Below, piece after piece: positions 1-7,369 of a stretch of 12,760 nt of DNA. The DNA is taken from contig NZ_CALNCS010000255.1 of NCBI RefSeq assembly GCF_937875145.1, positions 1-12,760 on the forward strand, in the 5' to 3' direction. The notes under the pieces are model-generated. The model worked only from the letters and a program-made list of their open reading frames with translations. It was not told the DNA's origin and ran no database searches. Position numbers and translations under genes: made by a program. Position 1 is the first letter of the stretch, and every line of letters begins with the position of its first letter. The DNA is from Alkalibaculum bacchi. Lineage in GTDB: Bacteria; Bacillota; Clostridia; Eubacteriales; Alkalibacteraceae.

Positions 1-54
1 AAATAAGCCAATCTAGTACACCTATAATTATAGGTGTACTAGATTGGCTTATTT
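1..54. repeat. Perfect 54-bp palindrome at the window edge (27-bp arms, no spacer)
   Basis: Bases 1-27 are the exact reverse complement of bases 28-54, with no loop. The right arm is in frame with, and fits, the holin-like protein that follows (it encodes a stretch around GVLDWLI). The left arm encodes residues (SQSSTP) that do not suit a membrane segment of that family. The simplest reading is a fold-back chimera at a contig end, with only the right arm being genuine sequence. It has no T-tract and no rho-independent terminator character. Confidence 0.95.
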
Positions 55-251
55 CTAGGTTTACGCCTATCAGTGCATCCCCATTTGGCAGAGGATTTAT
101 TGGATTTATCGTTGCTGCAATTGTATTATACGTAACTGGATTGATTGTAGATGGATTTAATGTATCCTTTATAGGAGCCATTATAGGTGCATTAGTATTA
201 GGGATAGTAGATGCAATAATACCCGGAGATCAAGTGTTGGATAATAAGTAG
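3..251 (+). CDS. Phage-holin-family (superfamily IV) membrane protein, 3' portion
   Basis: The reading frame is open from base 3 to a TAG stop at 249-251, and the start lies outside the window. The visible 82 codons include two hydrophobic stretches, approximately GFIGFIVAAIVLYVTGLIV and FIGAIIGALVLGIVDAII, joined by a short VDGFNVS turn. The segment SPFGRGFIG before the first stretch and the IVDAIIPG ending are what I know from clostridial proteins annotated as phage holin family (PF04020, a small four-TM family). Despite the name, these are usually chromosomal integral membrane proteins of unknown function, not demonstrated lysis proteins. Codons before about base 28 fall in the left arm of the palindrome and are probably not real. 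The gene ends in its own terminator and is separate from the sigma-factor module downstream. Confidence 0.75.
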   Translation: MSQSSTPIIIGVLDWLISRFTPISASPFGRGFIGFIVAAIVLYVTGLIVDGFNVSFIGAIIGALVLGIVDAIIPGDQVLDNK

Positions 252-273
252 AATATATACAATAAACTAGAAA

Positions 274-312
274 CATCAAGCAAAGGTATTTGTCTTTGCT
301 TGGTGTTTTTTT
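274..312 (+). terminator. Rho-independent terminator after the holin-like gene
   Basis: A 12-bp stem (CATCAAGCAAAG at 274-285 pairing with CTTTGCTTGGTG at 294-305, with one T-G wobble) closes an 8-nt loop. Seven T residues follow directly. It lies 23 nt after the stop codon. Confidence 0.9.
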
Positions 313-396
313 ATTAAGGTGGTTAGCAAAATCGCAAAAGGAAGAGGTGTAAAGTTTCCTTTCTACTTTCCATTTTCTGTTTTATAATTTAAGAAA

Positions 397-424
397 GGAA
401 CAAATTATGGGAATGATCGTCTAA
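397..424 (+). promoter_or_regulatory. Candidate ECF-type promoter (autoregulatory) for the sigma/anti-sigma operon
   Basis: GGAAC at 397-401 is followed after exactly 16 nt by CGTCTAA at 418-424. This matches the general ECF pattern (a -35 with an AAC motif, about 16 nt, and a CGT-type -10 as for Bacillus SigW). It lies immediately upstream of an ECF sigma gene, giving a very short leader before the Shine-Dalgarno site at 437-442. Self-activation is inferred from this placement. Confidence 0.65.
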
Positions 425-450
425 TAGAAGAGGGATAAGGAGTGAGGAAA

Positions 451-1023
451 ATGGATGTTGTGGAACAAGAGTTAATCAGTAAGTCTAAAAAAGGAGATTT
501 ACTTGCCTTTGAAATATTAATAAATAAATACTCAAAGCAAGTTTTTAATATACTTCTACGCCTTCTAGGTAATCGGGAAGACGCAGAAGATGTGTCTCAA
601 GAGGCTTTTGCTAAGGTGTATAAAAAATTACATACTTATAAAGGAAATAGCCAGTTTTACACTTGGCTTTTTCGCATTGCTATAAATGCAGGCAAAGATC
701 ATTTAAAGAAAAAGAAATGGGAGTACCCTTTAGAAACTCTTGGTGAAGATTCATTTTCCTTTCTTCAAGGCCACACTGTAGACCCAGAGACAACTGTAAT
801 AAATAAAGAAAAAAAAGAACTGATTGTAAGAGCGTTAATGGAATTAAACCTAGAGCAGCGAGCAATTATCATTCTTAGAGATATTCAAGATTTTTCCTAT
901 GAAGAAATCAGTAGAATTCTGGGGATTTCTATAGGAACAGTTAAATCTCGTATTAGTCGAACGAGAAAAATTCTAAAAGAAAAGCTAATAAACAAGCCTT
1001 ATGGTTTGGGAAAGGATGAATAA
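451..1023 (+). CDS. ECF-subfamily RNA polymerase sigma-70 factor
   Basis: An alternative sigma factor of about 190 residues, the normal ECF length. Region 2 is near the N-terminus (AFEILINKYSKQVFNILLR, then the NREDAEDVSQEAFAKVY segment and a TWLFRIAIN core-binding/-10 region). A variable linker follows, then region 4 with a helix-turn-helix for -35 recognition (FSYEEISRILGISIGTVKSR, about residues 147-166). I start it at ATG 451 because AAGGAG at 437-442 sits 8 nt upstream. The in-frame GTG at 442 would overlap that ribosome-binding site. The stop is 2 nt before the anti-sigma gene, so the two are translationally coupled. It should be held inactive at the membrane by that protein and released by an envelope signal. 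The signal and the wider regulon cannot be told from the sequence. Confidence 0.93.
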   Translation: MDVVEQELISKSKKGDLLAFEILINKYSKQVFNILLRLLGNREDAEDVSQEAFAKVYKKLHTYKGNSQFYTWLFRIAINAGKDHLKKKKWEYPLETLGEDSFSFLQGHTVDPETTVINKEKKELIVRALMELNLEQRAIIILRDIQDFSYEEISRILGISIGTVKSRISRTRKILKEKLINKPYGLGKDE

Positions 1024-1025
1024 AA

Positions 1026-2177
1026 ATGGATTGTAAAGAATTGGAAGGAAAAATAGATGATTATATAGATGAACTCCTTTCTGTAGAAGAAACCGTTGGA
1101 ATTAAAAGACACTTAGAACAATGTGAAAAGTGTCAAAATAACTACAGAGAAATGAAAAACACTGTGGATACTATAAAATCAATAGAGCTAGAAAAAGTAC
1201 CTGAAAATTTTTCCCAGAAGATTATAAAGCAAATAAAAACCAGAAAGAAGGGAAATAAAATGAAGAGATTTTTACCTTATGCGGCTGTTTTTATTGTAGG
1301 TGTTTTGATTACAAGTTTATTGTTTAAGTCTCCCCTTAGTAATGCTTATGTGTCTGAAACCACATCTTCCGATGAAGAATTTGCTATGGATTCTCGTGTC
1401 GTAACAGATTTTGAGAATAATCAGGCGGCAGGGATTGAGATGGCAAAAGAATCTAAGGAAGATTCTTTGACAATAGTCAAAGATGAGGTCTTTGATATCG
1501 ATAAAATTATATATCAAGGCACTCTTAGCCTGGACGTTGAGGATGCTAATAAGGCTATGGAAGGAATTAAAGATTATGTAAAGGAAAATGGTGGTTTTGT
1601 TGAGAGCTCCGATAATTATAATGGCAGCCACACCGATTCTGAGCTTTATACGAGTCATTCTTATTTGATCATTCGTGTTCCTGCTGAAAAATTTAATAAA
1701 GTAATAGATAAATTAAAAGAATTTGGAGAAGAGACTAGTACAAATATCAGCAGTACAAATATTTCTACTGAGTACAGAGATATTGAAAGTGAAAAAGAAT
1801 CTTTAAAAATTCAACAAGATAGGCTAGTAGATTATTTGAAAAAAGCAGAAAAAATAGAAGATATGCTGACGATTGAGACAGAGCTCAGTAGAGTTCGAAC
1901 AGAGCTCAATAGAATCAATACACAATTAGATCATTACGATCGAATGATAAGTTATTCGACTATTACGGTAAATCTTAGAGAAACAGGAACCTTAGCCACT
2001 ACCGTAAAATCCCCCTTTGGGAAGTTATTAGAAAATATCAGCAAAGGATTTATCCAATCGATTAATCTGCTCTTGCAGGTAATTCATTTCGTGATTGTGC
2101 TCATAGCAAGAATGATTCCCTTTGCGATTATACTCCTTCCGGTAGCTTGGTTTGTAAGGAAGAAGTGGAAGAAATAG
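1026..2177 (+). CDS. Membrane anti-sigma factor: zf-HC2 domain fused to an extracytoplasmic DUF4349 domain
   Basis: 383 residues in a clear order. Residues 1-45 are a zinc-binding anti-sigma domain with Cys3 and the H-x3-C-x2-C motif at His29, Cys33 and Cys36. A membrane span follows at about residues 82-100. The exported part (about 155-325) is DUF4349-like: a beta-rich start (IIYQGTLSLDVEDANKAM...), a RVPAEKFNKVIDKLKEFGE segment, a charged heptad-like helix pair (about 255-305) and YSTITVNL near its end. A second hydrophobic stretch (about 348-377) precedes a basic RKKWKK tail. Both ends are therefore probably cytosolic, with the DUF4349 domain outside the membrane. The family role of the zinc domain is to bind the ECF sigma factor. 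Sensing by DUF4349 is inference. Ribosome-binding site AAAGGA lies at 1011-1016 inside the sigma gene, 9 nt before ATG. Confidence 0.9.
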   Translation: MDCKELEGKIDDYIDELLSVEETVGIKRHLEQCEKCQNNYREMKNTVDTIKSIELEKVPENFSQKIIKQIKTRKKGNKMKRFLPYAAVFIVGVLITSLLFKSPLSNAYVSETTSSDEEFAMDSRVVTDFENNQAAGIEMAKESKEDSLTIVKDEVFDIDKIIYQGTLSLDVEDANKAMEGIKDYVKENGGFVESSDNYNGSHTDSELYTSHSYLIIRVPAEKFNKVIDKLKEFGEETSTNISSTNISTEYRDIESEKESLKIQQDRLVDYLKKAEKIEDMLTIETELSRVRTELNRINTQLDHYDRMISYSTITVNLRETGTLATTVKSPFGKLLENISKGFIQSINLLLQVIHFVIVLIARMIPFAIILLPVAWFVRKKWKK

Positions 2178-2224
2178 GTAGTTTTACTTACCATTTAGAA
2201 CTTACAAGTCAGATGAGTTTAGTT

Positions 2225-2257
2225 AAAAATGCTAATTCCCAGTGAATTAGCATTTTT
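2225..2257 (+). terminator. Rho-independent terminator of the sigma/anti-sigma operon
   Basis: The 8-bp core stem GCTAATTC (2231-2238) pairs with GAATTAGC (2244-2251) around a 5-nt loop. Flanking A and T runs extend it to 14 bp. The T-tract on the right serves the plus strand and the A-tract on the left could serve the minus strand. Confidence 0.9.
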
Positions 2258-2261
2258 TCGT

Positions 2262-2289
2262 TTTCCACTTTCCACTTTCCACTTTCTAC
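2262..2289. repeat. Tandem heptamer array, TTTCCAC x3 plus TTTCTAC
   Basis: Four consecutive 7-bp units directly follow the terminator. The last differs by one base. A related but looser pyrimidine-rich run (CTTTCTACTTTCCATTTTC) occurs at about 359-377, upstream of the sigma-factor promoter. No function is evident. Confidence 0.85.
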
Positions 2290-2318
2290 GTTACTTTTAT
2301 AGAAAAAATTGTTATAAT
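2290..2318 (+). promoter_or_regulatory. Candidate housekeeping promoter for polA
   Basis: TATAAT at 2313-2318 is preceded by TG one base upstream (TGT at 2310-2312), an extended -10. The -35 is weak (GTTACT at 2290-2295, 17-nt spacing). It is the only good promoter between the terminator and polA. Confidence 0.6.
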
Positions 2319-2397
2319 CTACTAAGTGGTCTATTATCCAGTTTGAATAAATGAGATGAGTTTTGACGACTATAGTATTAGAATTGAGGTGGCAATA

Positions 2398-5070
2398 TTG
2401 AAGGAAAAAATGGTTATAATTGACGGCAATAGTCTTATGTATAGAACCTTTTATGGAATACGCCCTATGACTAGTAAAAGGGGGGTGCCTACAAATGCTG
2501 TGTATGGATTTGCAAATATTCTTTTGAATATATTAGAAAAACATCAGCCAGATTATGTAGGAGTAGCTTTTGACGAGAAAAAGCCTACTATTAGGCACGA
2601 AAAATTTGAAGATTATAAAGCGGGTCGCTTAAAAATGCCTGAAGACTTGGTAACTCAGCTGCCGCTTATTCATGAAATGCTGGACAAGTTAAACATTAGA
2701 AGAATATCTTTAGAAGGTTTTGAAGCAGATGATTTAATAGGAACCATAGCAAAAACCTATTCTGCAGAGGGCATTGAGGTGAAAATTTTGACTGGAGACC
2801 GAGATGCCTTTCAATTGGTAGATGACAATATCAATGTGCTGTTTACGAAAAAGGGCATTAGCGATGTAGATGTAATAAATGAAGAAGAAATTGAAAAGCT
2901 CTATGGTGAAGGGATTACCCCTAAAGCCCTTATTGAGGTCAAAGCTTTAATGGGTGATAAATCAGATAATATTCCTGGAGTAGCTGGTGTAGGGGAAAAG
3001 ACTGCTATTAAGCTTGTACAACAATATAAAAACTTAGAAACAATCTATGAGAATATCCATGAGCAAAAGGGCAAGTTAAGGGGAAAATTGGAAAATGATA
3101 AAGAAAATGCTTTCCTAAGCAGGCAATTAGGCACGATTATTACTAATGTGCCAGTAGATTTTGAATTAGATGAATTTACAGCAAATGAATACAAGACAAA
3201 AGAAGCTGCAAACTTCTTTATGGAATTAGACATTATGTCTATTTTAAAGAGAATAGGAAATATAGATGAAGTCAAAGAAGAAAATACAATTAAGTCTTCT
3301 AAGGATGTTATAGATGCACTAGATAAATCTACGATGGATTCTATTTTAGAAAAGGCTAAGGCAGCAGGGCAAATCTTTATGACGTGGTATATCTCTAGTC
3401 ATATGTATAATGAAAGAGTATTACATGGATTAGCTATTGGCATAAAAAAGGAAATCTTCTTTTTTCAAGATAATATAGACAAAGATGATTTCACCTTATT
3501 TTTTAAAGATATTATGAAAGATGAAGGAATTAAAAAGATTGGTCATAATTTCAAAGACCTTATGGTTTACTGTATGCAAAAAAAGATCTCTTTAAAAAAT
3601 GCAGACTTTGATACCTATATTGCAGCTTATTTATTAGAGCCATCTGACAGCAGATATAATATAGATGATTTAGCTCAAAAATACCTGGATATAAATATGA
3701 AGAGTAGAGAAGAAGTAGTAGGCAAGAAAAAAAATCAACTTTCTTTTTTAGATATGGGTGAAGATAAAAAAGGACTTTTGATTGATAACTTAGAGGCTAT
3801 TTGTCTTTTACAACCTATCTTTCAAGAAAAAATGGAAGAACTTGATATGGAGCATTTATATAAGGATATTGAAATGCCTTTAGTTGAAGTGCTGTCTTTT
3901 TTTGAGTATCAAGGGTTTAAAATTGACGTAGATGGGTTAAATGAATTAGATACTCAATTTGATAAAGAATTAGAGCGCTTGACAAAGGATATTTACGGTT
4001 TATCAGGTCGGGAGTTTAATATTAATTCACCAAAACAGTTAGGAGAAATTCTTTTTGAAGAGTTAAAATTGCCCGTAATGAAAAAGACGAAGACAGGTTA
4101 CTCTACGAATGCGGAAGTCTTAGAAAAATTAAGGGGAGATCATCCTATTATTGAAAAAATATTAGAATATCGCACCATAGCCAAATTAAGTTCTACCTAT
4201 ATTAAAGGTTTTAAGGGAATCATCGATAAGCAACATCATAAATTGTACTCTTCCTTCCATCAGACTATAACTACTACGGGAAGAATAAGCAGTTCTGAGC
4301 CTAATCTGCAAAATATTCCAGTGAAGATTGAAATTGGCAGACAAATAAGAAAAATATTCATACCTTCATCAAAAGACAATGTACTTGTCGATGCAGATTA
4401 TTCCCAAATTGAGCTTAGAATTTTAGCTCATATTTCTGGAGATGAAACATTAATTGATTCCTTTAAAAAGGGCGAAGATATTCACAGAAGAACGGCATCG
4501 GAAATCTTTAATGTCCCCCTAGAAGAAGTAACTAGCCTACAAAGAAGTCACGCCAAAGCTATTAACTTTGGACTTATTTATGGAAAACAAGCTTTTGGAT
4601 TATCACAAGATATTCATGTTACAAGAAAAGAAGCTCAAGAGTATATTGATATGTACTTTGGACGATATCCAAAAGTTGAAAAATACATGAAAGATATTGT
4701 AGTAGAGGCAAAGGAAAAAGGATATGTGACGTCAATATTTGGTAGGAGAAGGTATATTCCAGAAATTAATTCAAGAAATAAAGTTATTGCCAATGCAGGA
4801 GAGCGATTAGCTTTAAATACACCTATTCAAGGTAGCGCTGCAGATGTAATAAAAATTGCCATGGTTCGAGTATACAATGAATTTAACAAAAGAGGTTTAA
4901 GATCTAAGCTGATTTTACAGGTTCACGATGAGCTTATTGTGGATACAAAAAGGGATGAAATTGATGTGGTAAAAGAAATTATAAAGTCAGAGATGGAAAA
5001 CGCTGCTGAGCTAGCAGTACCGCTAACGGTAGATATTAATATTGGAGAGAATTGGTACGAATCTAAGTGA
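2398..5070 (+). CDS. polA: DNA polymerase I with 5'-nuclease, polymerase, and degenerate 3'-5' exonuclease domain
   Basis: Fills gaps and removes RNA primers during lagging-strand synthesis and excision repair. I choose TTG 2398, giving 890 residues beginning MKEKMVIIDGNSL. GAGGTGG (2386-2392) lies 5 nt upstream and family members begin at this point. The in-frame ATG at 2356 lacks a site. Residues ~1-290 are the 5'-nuclease (IIDGNSLMYR, EADDLIGT, GDKSDNIPGVAGVGEKTA). Residues ~300-470 correspond to the proofreading domain, but TWY stands where the catalytic D-x-E is expected, and the later Asp and Tyr positions are also lost, as in Bacillus. The polymerase domain has TGRISSSEPNLQNIP, motif A (DYSQIELR, Asp667), motif B (R716, K720, F724) and motif C (VHDE, Asp844-Glu845). 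It is the first gene of a co-directional block. Confidence 0.97.
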   Translation: MKEKMVIIDGNSLMYRTFYGIRPMTSKRGVPTNAVYGFANILLNILEKHQPDYVGVAFDEKKPTIRHEKFEDYKAGRLKMPEDLVTQLPLIHEMLDKLNIRRISLEGFEADDLIGTIAKTYSAEGIEVKILTGDRDAFQLVDDNINVLFTKKGISDVDVINEEEIEKLYGEGITPKALIEVKALMGDKSDNIPGVAGVGEKTAIKLVQQYKNLETIYENIHEQKGKLRGKLENDKENAFLSRQLGTIITNVPVDFELDEFTANEYKTKEAANFFMELDIMSILKRIGNIDEVKEENTIKSSKDVIDALDKSTMDSILEKAKAAGQIFMTWYISSHMYNERVLHGLAIGIKKEIFFFQDNIDKDDFTLFFKDIMKDEGIKKIGHNFKDLMVYCMQKKISLKNADFDTYIAAYLLEPSDSRYNIDDLAQKYLDINMKSREEVVGKKKNQLSFLDMGEDKKGLLIDNLEAICLLQPIFQEKMEELDMEHLYKDIEMPLVEVLSFFEYQGFKIDVDGLNELDTQFDKELERLTKDIYGLSGREFNINSPKQLGEILFEELKLPVMKKTKTGYSTNAEVLEKLRGDHPIIEKILEYRTIAKLSSTYIKGFKGIIDKQHHKLYSSFHQTITTTGRISSSEPNLQNIPVKIEIGRQIRKIFIPSSKDNVLVDADYSQIELRILAHISGDETLIDSFKKGEDIHRRTASEIFNVPLEEVTSLQRSHAKAINFGLIYGKQAFGLSQDIHVTRKEAQEYIDMYFGRYPKVEKYMKDIVVEAKEKGYVTSIFGRRRYIPEINSRNKVIANAGERLALNTPIQGSAADVIKIAMVRVYNEFNKRGLRSKLILQVHDELIVDTKRDEIDVVKEIIKSEMENAAELAVPLTVDINIGENWYESK

Positions 5071-5079
5071 GGTCATAAT

Positions 5080-6027
5080 ATGAAAGCAATTGAGATTGGA
5101 GAAAATGAAGCTGGTCAGCGATTAGACCGATTTTTGTTAAAGTATATGAATAAAGCCTCTAAGGGATTTATTGAAAAAATGATCCGAAAGAAGCGAATAA
5201 AAGTAAATAAAGGAAAAGCTCAGCCGAATTACTCTCTGCAAGTAGGAGACGAAGTGCAATTGTATTTAGCTGAGGAAACCGTTGAGAAGTTTACACAAGA
5301 AAAATCCATAGATAAAGTATCTAAAAACATCAATATTCTTTACGAAGACGATAAAATCTTAGTATTAAACAAAAGCTCAAATACATTAACTCACGGAGAG
5401 GGAAACTCCCTTGTTAATCGAGCTATTACGTATCTCATTCACAGTGGCTCCTACAATCCAAAGGATGAAAAGACCTTTGTCCCTGCGAGCTGCAATAGAC
5501 TAGACCGCAATACTTCAGGAATTGTCATAATAGGAAAGACTTACGATGGTTTAAAAGAAATCAATCAAAAAATTAAGGACAATCAAGTATCAAAGTATTA
5601 TTTAACCCTAGTCAAAGGCGTAGTGACGAAGGCTCAAACATTAGAGGGGGATTGGATAAAAGAGGGGAACCAAGTCAAGATTACAAAGACTTCTTTAAAT
5701 GACGAGGCAAAAAAAGTAATAACAAAAATAGAGCCTCTACATTCAAATGGGAAGGTAAGCTTACTACAAGTTGAATTAGTAACAGGAAGAACCCACCAAA
5801 TAAGGGCTCACCTTAAATCCATCGGTCATCCTATTATAGGAGACCCTAAGTACGGAGATATAAAATGGAATAAAGAGTACGAGCTAAGCAATCAATTCCT
5901 ACACGCCTATAAAATTATCATTTTAAACTACAACGGAAAAGAATCGCTCACTATTACAGCCCCACTGCCGAAGAAACTACAAGAAATTCTTGAAAGACAG
6001 TCATTATCCCTAGCTCCTAGTCCTTAG
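5080..6027 (+). CDS. RluA-family 23S rRNA pseudouridine synthase (RluC/RluD-like)
   Basis: Converts uridines in structured RNA, most likely 23S rRNA, to pseudouridine. An N-terminal S4 RNA-binding domain (about residues 12-62, QRLDRFLLKYMNKASKGFIEK onward) precedes the catalytic domain. The signature RLDRNTSG gives the nucleophile Asp142. The family C-terminal motif GRTHQIRAHLKSIGHPIIGDPKYGD lies at about 236-260. At 315 residues it has typical length. The target uridine cannot be assigned between RluC- and RluD-type specificity. ATG 5080 is 9 nt after the polA stop, with GTGAGGTC overlapping that stop, so the two are co-transcribed. The last few codons (LSLAPSP) run into CTAG-rich sequence like the adjoining intergenic repeat, and the stop codon is inside its hairpin. 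Confidence 0.92.
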   Translation: MKAIEIGENEAGQRLDRFLLKYMNKASKGFIEKMIRKKRIKVNKGKAQPNYSLQVGDEVQLYLAEETVEKFTQEKSIDKVSKNINILYEDDKILVLNKSSNTLTHGEGNSLVNRAITYLIHSGSYNPKDEKTFVPASCNRLDRNTSGIVIIGKTYDGLKEINQKIKDNQVSKYYLTLVKGVVTKAQTLEGDWIKEGNQVKITKTSLNDEAKKVITKIEPLHSNGKVSLLQVELVTGRTHQIRAHLKSIGHPIIGDPKYGDIKWNKEYELSNQFLHAYKIIILNYNGKESLTITAPLPKKLQEILERQSLSLAPSP

Positions 6028-6049
6028 CACCAAACACCTTTGGTAGCTA
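6025..6049 (+). repeat. Hairpin spanning the stop codon of the pseudouridine synthase gene
   Basis: TAGC plus ACCAAA (6025-6034) pairs with TTTGGT, a bulged A, and GCTA (6039-6049) around the 4-nt loop CACC. There is no T-tract, so it is unlikely to be an efficient terminator. It forms the left end of the repeat copy below. Confidence 0.7.
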
Positions 6050-6113
6050 TAAAGACCATTGAAGAATACACGCAAGCTAGGGACTTATGGCTAGCGACTG
6101 CTTTTAAAGCTAG
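6042..6113 (+). repeat. Intergenic repeat, copy 1
   Basis: Aligns without gaps to 7279-7350. Shared blocks include GGTAGCTAT, AAGCTA, and the 9-mer CTAGCGACT followed by CTTTTAAAGCTAG. The distance from the first to the third block is 49 nt in both copies. CTAG-rich sequence (CTAGTGACTAACAACTAGC) continues to about 6130. Confidence 0.85.
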
Positions 6114-6151
6114 TGACTAACAACTAGCAACTAAAAGAACGGAGTGATGAA

Positions 6152-6694
6152 ATGGGTTATTGGAATAGTAGAGGGCTTAGGGGAAGTACTTTAGAAGAGT
6201 ATATTAATATAACCAATGATGAATACATTAAAAAAAACTTAGCAGTTATTCAAAAGATTCCAACTTTAATAAAACCTGTAGAATTAGATCAAAACAAGGG
6301 GATCATAAAGAAAGCTTATTTCGAACAGAAGAGCACAGTAGACTATATGGGCAATGTTCAGGGGATACCTGTATGCTTTGATGCAAAGGAGACGTCAAAG
6401 CAAAGCTTGCCCATATCCAATATTCATCGTCATCAAATGCTATTTATGGAGAAATTTGAAAAGCAAAAGGGAATCTCCTTTATTATTGTATATTTTTCTA
6501 GTAAGGATCAGTATTTTTTCATACCTTTTAAAATCATTAAAAGATACTGGGACAATGCACAAAATGGAGGTCGAAAATCTGTTCCCTATAAAGAGTGCCT
6601 TGAGAAATATGAAATCAAAAAGAAAGGACTGTTTTTAGTCCATTATTTAGAAACATTAAATACATACCTTTGTGATGTGGGAAATGAGATATGA
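6152..6694 (+). CDS. recU: Holliday junction resolvase RecU
   Basis: A Firmicute-type structure-specific endonuclease that cuts four-way recombination junctions, the functional counterpart of RuvC. It is recognised from an N-terminal RG-x2-GSTLEEYIN-x-TN-x2-Y motif (residues 7-25), AVIQKIPT (31-38), AYFEQKSTVDYMG (55-67) and FDAKET (76-81). SNIHRHQ (89-95) and NGGRKSV (138-144) follow. The metal-binding acidic residues are probably Glu15 or Glu16, Asp65 and Asp77, with Lys79. At 180 residues it is shorter than the Bacillus subtilis protein because the poorly conserved N-terminal extension is absent. ATG 6152 follows GGAG (6141-6144) at 7 nt. It lies between repeat-bearing gaps in the polA block, not beside a penicillin-binding protein gene as in Bacillus. 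Confidence 0.93.
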   Translation: MGYWNSRGLRGSTLEEYINITNDEYIKKNLAVIQKIPTLIKPVELDQNKGIIKKAYFEQKSTVDYMGNVQGIPVCFDAKETSKQSLPISNIHRHQMLFMEKFEKQKGISFIIVYFSSKDQYFFIPFKIIKRYWDNAQNGGRKSVPYKECLEKYEIKKKGLFLVHYLETLNTYLCDVGNEI

Positions 6695-6786
6695 AGGGGA
6701 GGACGTTTTTCGCCTATGGGCTAGTTCGATTTTTCTGTCCAACCGACTAACGAACCAACCAATTTATGACGGAGGAATAAATTTTT

Positions 6787-7239
6787 ATGAAAGAAATAAT
6801 AATATATACAGACGGTGGTTGCAGAGGGAATGATTCTTCCAAGGATAATGTAGGTGGCTTGGGAATCGTACTTTTATATCCAGCAAAAAATATTGTAAAA
6901 GAGTACAAAGAAGGTTTTTATAATACGACAAATAATAAAATGGAGTTGTTGGCTGTTATAAAAGCTCTTCAAATGCTAAAAGAGAGATGTAAAGTTACCT
7001 TGTACAGCGACTCAGCCTATGTAGTAAACGCCTTCAAACAAGGATGGATTGAGGGGTGGAAGAAAAAAAGCTGGACTAGAGGAAAAAGCGGTGAACTAAA
7101 AAACAAAGAACTTTGGATAGAACTAGACCAGTTGTCTAAAGAACATGATTTTACCATAGAAAAAGTAAAAGGTCACGCCAATGATAAGTACAATAACAGA
7201 GCAGATGAATTAGTAAATCAGGCTATGGACGCGTTGTAG
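6787..7239 (+). CDS. rnhA: Ribonuclease HI
   Basis: Degrades the RNA strand of RNA-DNA hybrids: Okazaki primers, R-loops and misincorporated ribonucleotide tracts. 150 residues, full length. The four catalytic acids are visible: Asp9 (YTDGG), Glu53 (KMELLA), Asp75 (YSDSAYV) and Asp140 (NNRADELV), with the assisting His130 (KGHAND). The basic substrate-binding handle GWIEGWKKKSWTR (about 87-98) is present, so this is the E. coli-like form. ATG 6787 follows GGAGGA at 6771-6776. It is 92 nt after recU with no terminator visible between, so it is probably in the same transcript. Its activity overlaps the 5'-nuclease of PolA in primer removal. Confidence 0.96.
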   Translation: MKEIIIYTDGGCRGNDSSKDNVGGLGIVLLYPAKNIVKEYKEGFYNTTNNKMELLAVIKALQMLKERCKVTLYSDSAYVVNAFKQGWIEGWKKKSWTRGKSGELKNKELWIELDQLSKEHDFTIEKVKGHANDKYNNRADELVNQAMDAL

Positions 7240-7267
7240 ATAAGGGAAGTTACTAGAAGCTAGTCTC

Positions 7268-7286
7268 TAGCTACCCAAGGTAGCTA
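7268..7286 (+). repeat. Perfect hairpin at the left edge of intergenic repeat copy 2
   Basis: TAGCTACC (7268-7275) pairs perfectly with GGTAGCTA (7279-7286) around CAA. It occupies the same place relative to the repeat as the 6025-6049 hairpin does in copy 1. No T-tract follows. Confidence 0.8.
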
Positions 7287-7350
7287 TGGAGACCCAAAAA
7301 AATACATGTAAGCTAAAAGGATAGTGACTAGCGACTACTTTTAAAGCTAG
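7279..7350 (+). repeat. Intergenic repeat, copy 2
   Basis: Ungapped counterpart of 6042-6113, in the same orientation, between rnhA and the nucleoside kinase gene. The gap 7240-7369 consists almost entirely of this element and its hairpin. Confidence 0.85.
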
Positions 7351-7369
7351 GACTAAAGTGGGGTGAATT

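Noticed and set aside
1317..1658. Minus-strand open frame inside the anti-sigma gene
   Set aside because: It is antisense to a clearly coding DUF4349 region, and no ribosome-binding site or plausible product is apparent.
2356..2397. Upstream ATG start for polA adding 14 residues
   Set aside because: There is no ribosome-binding site before it. The extra residues do not fit the family N-terminus, and TTG 2398 has GAGGTGG at proper spacing.
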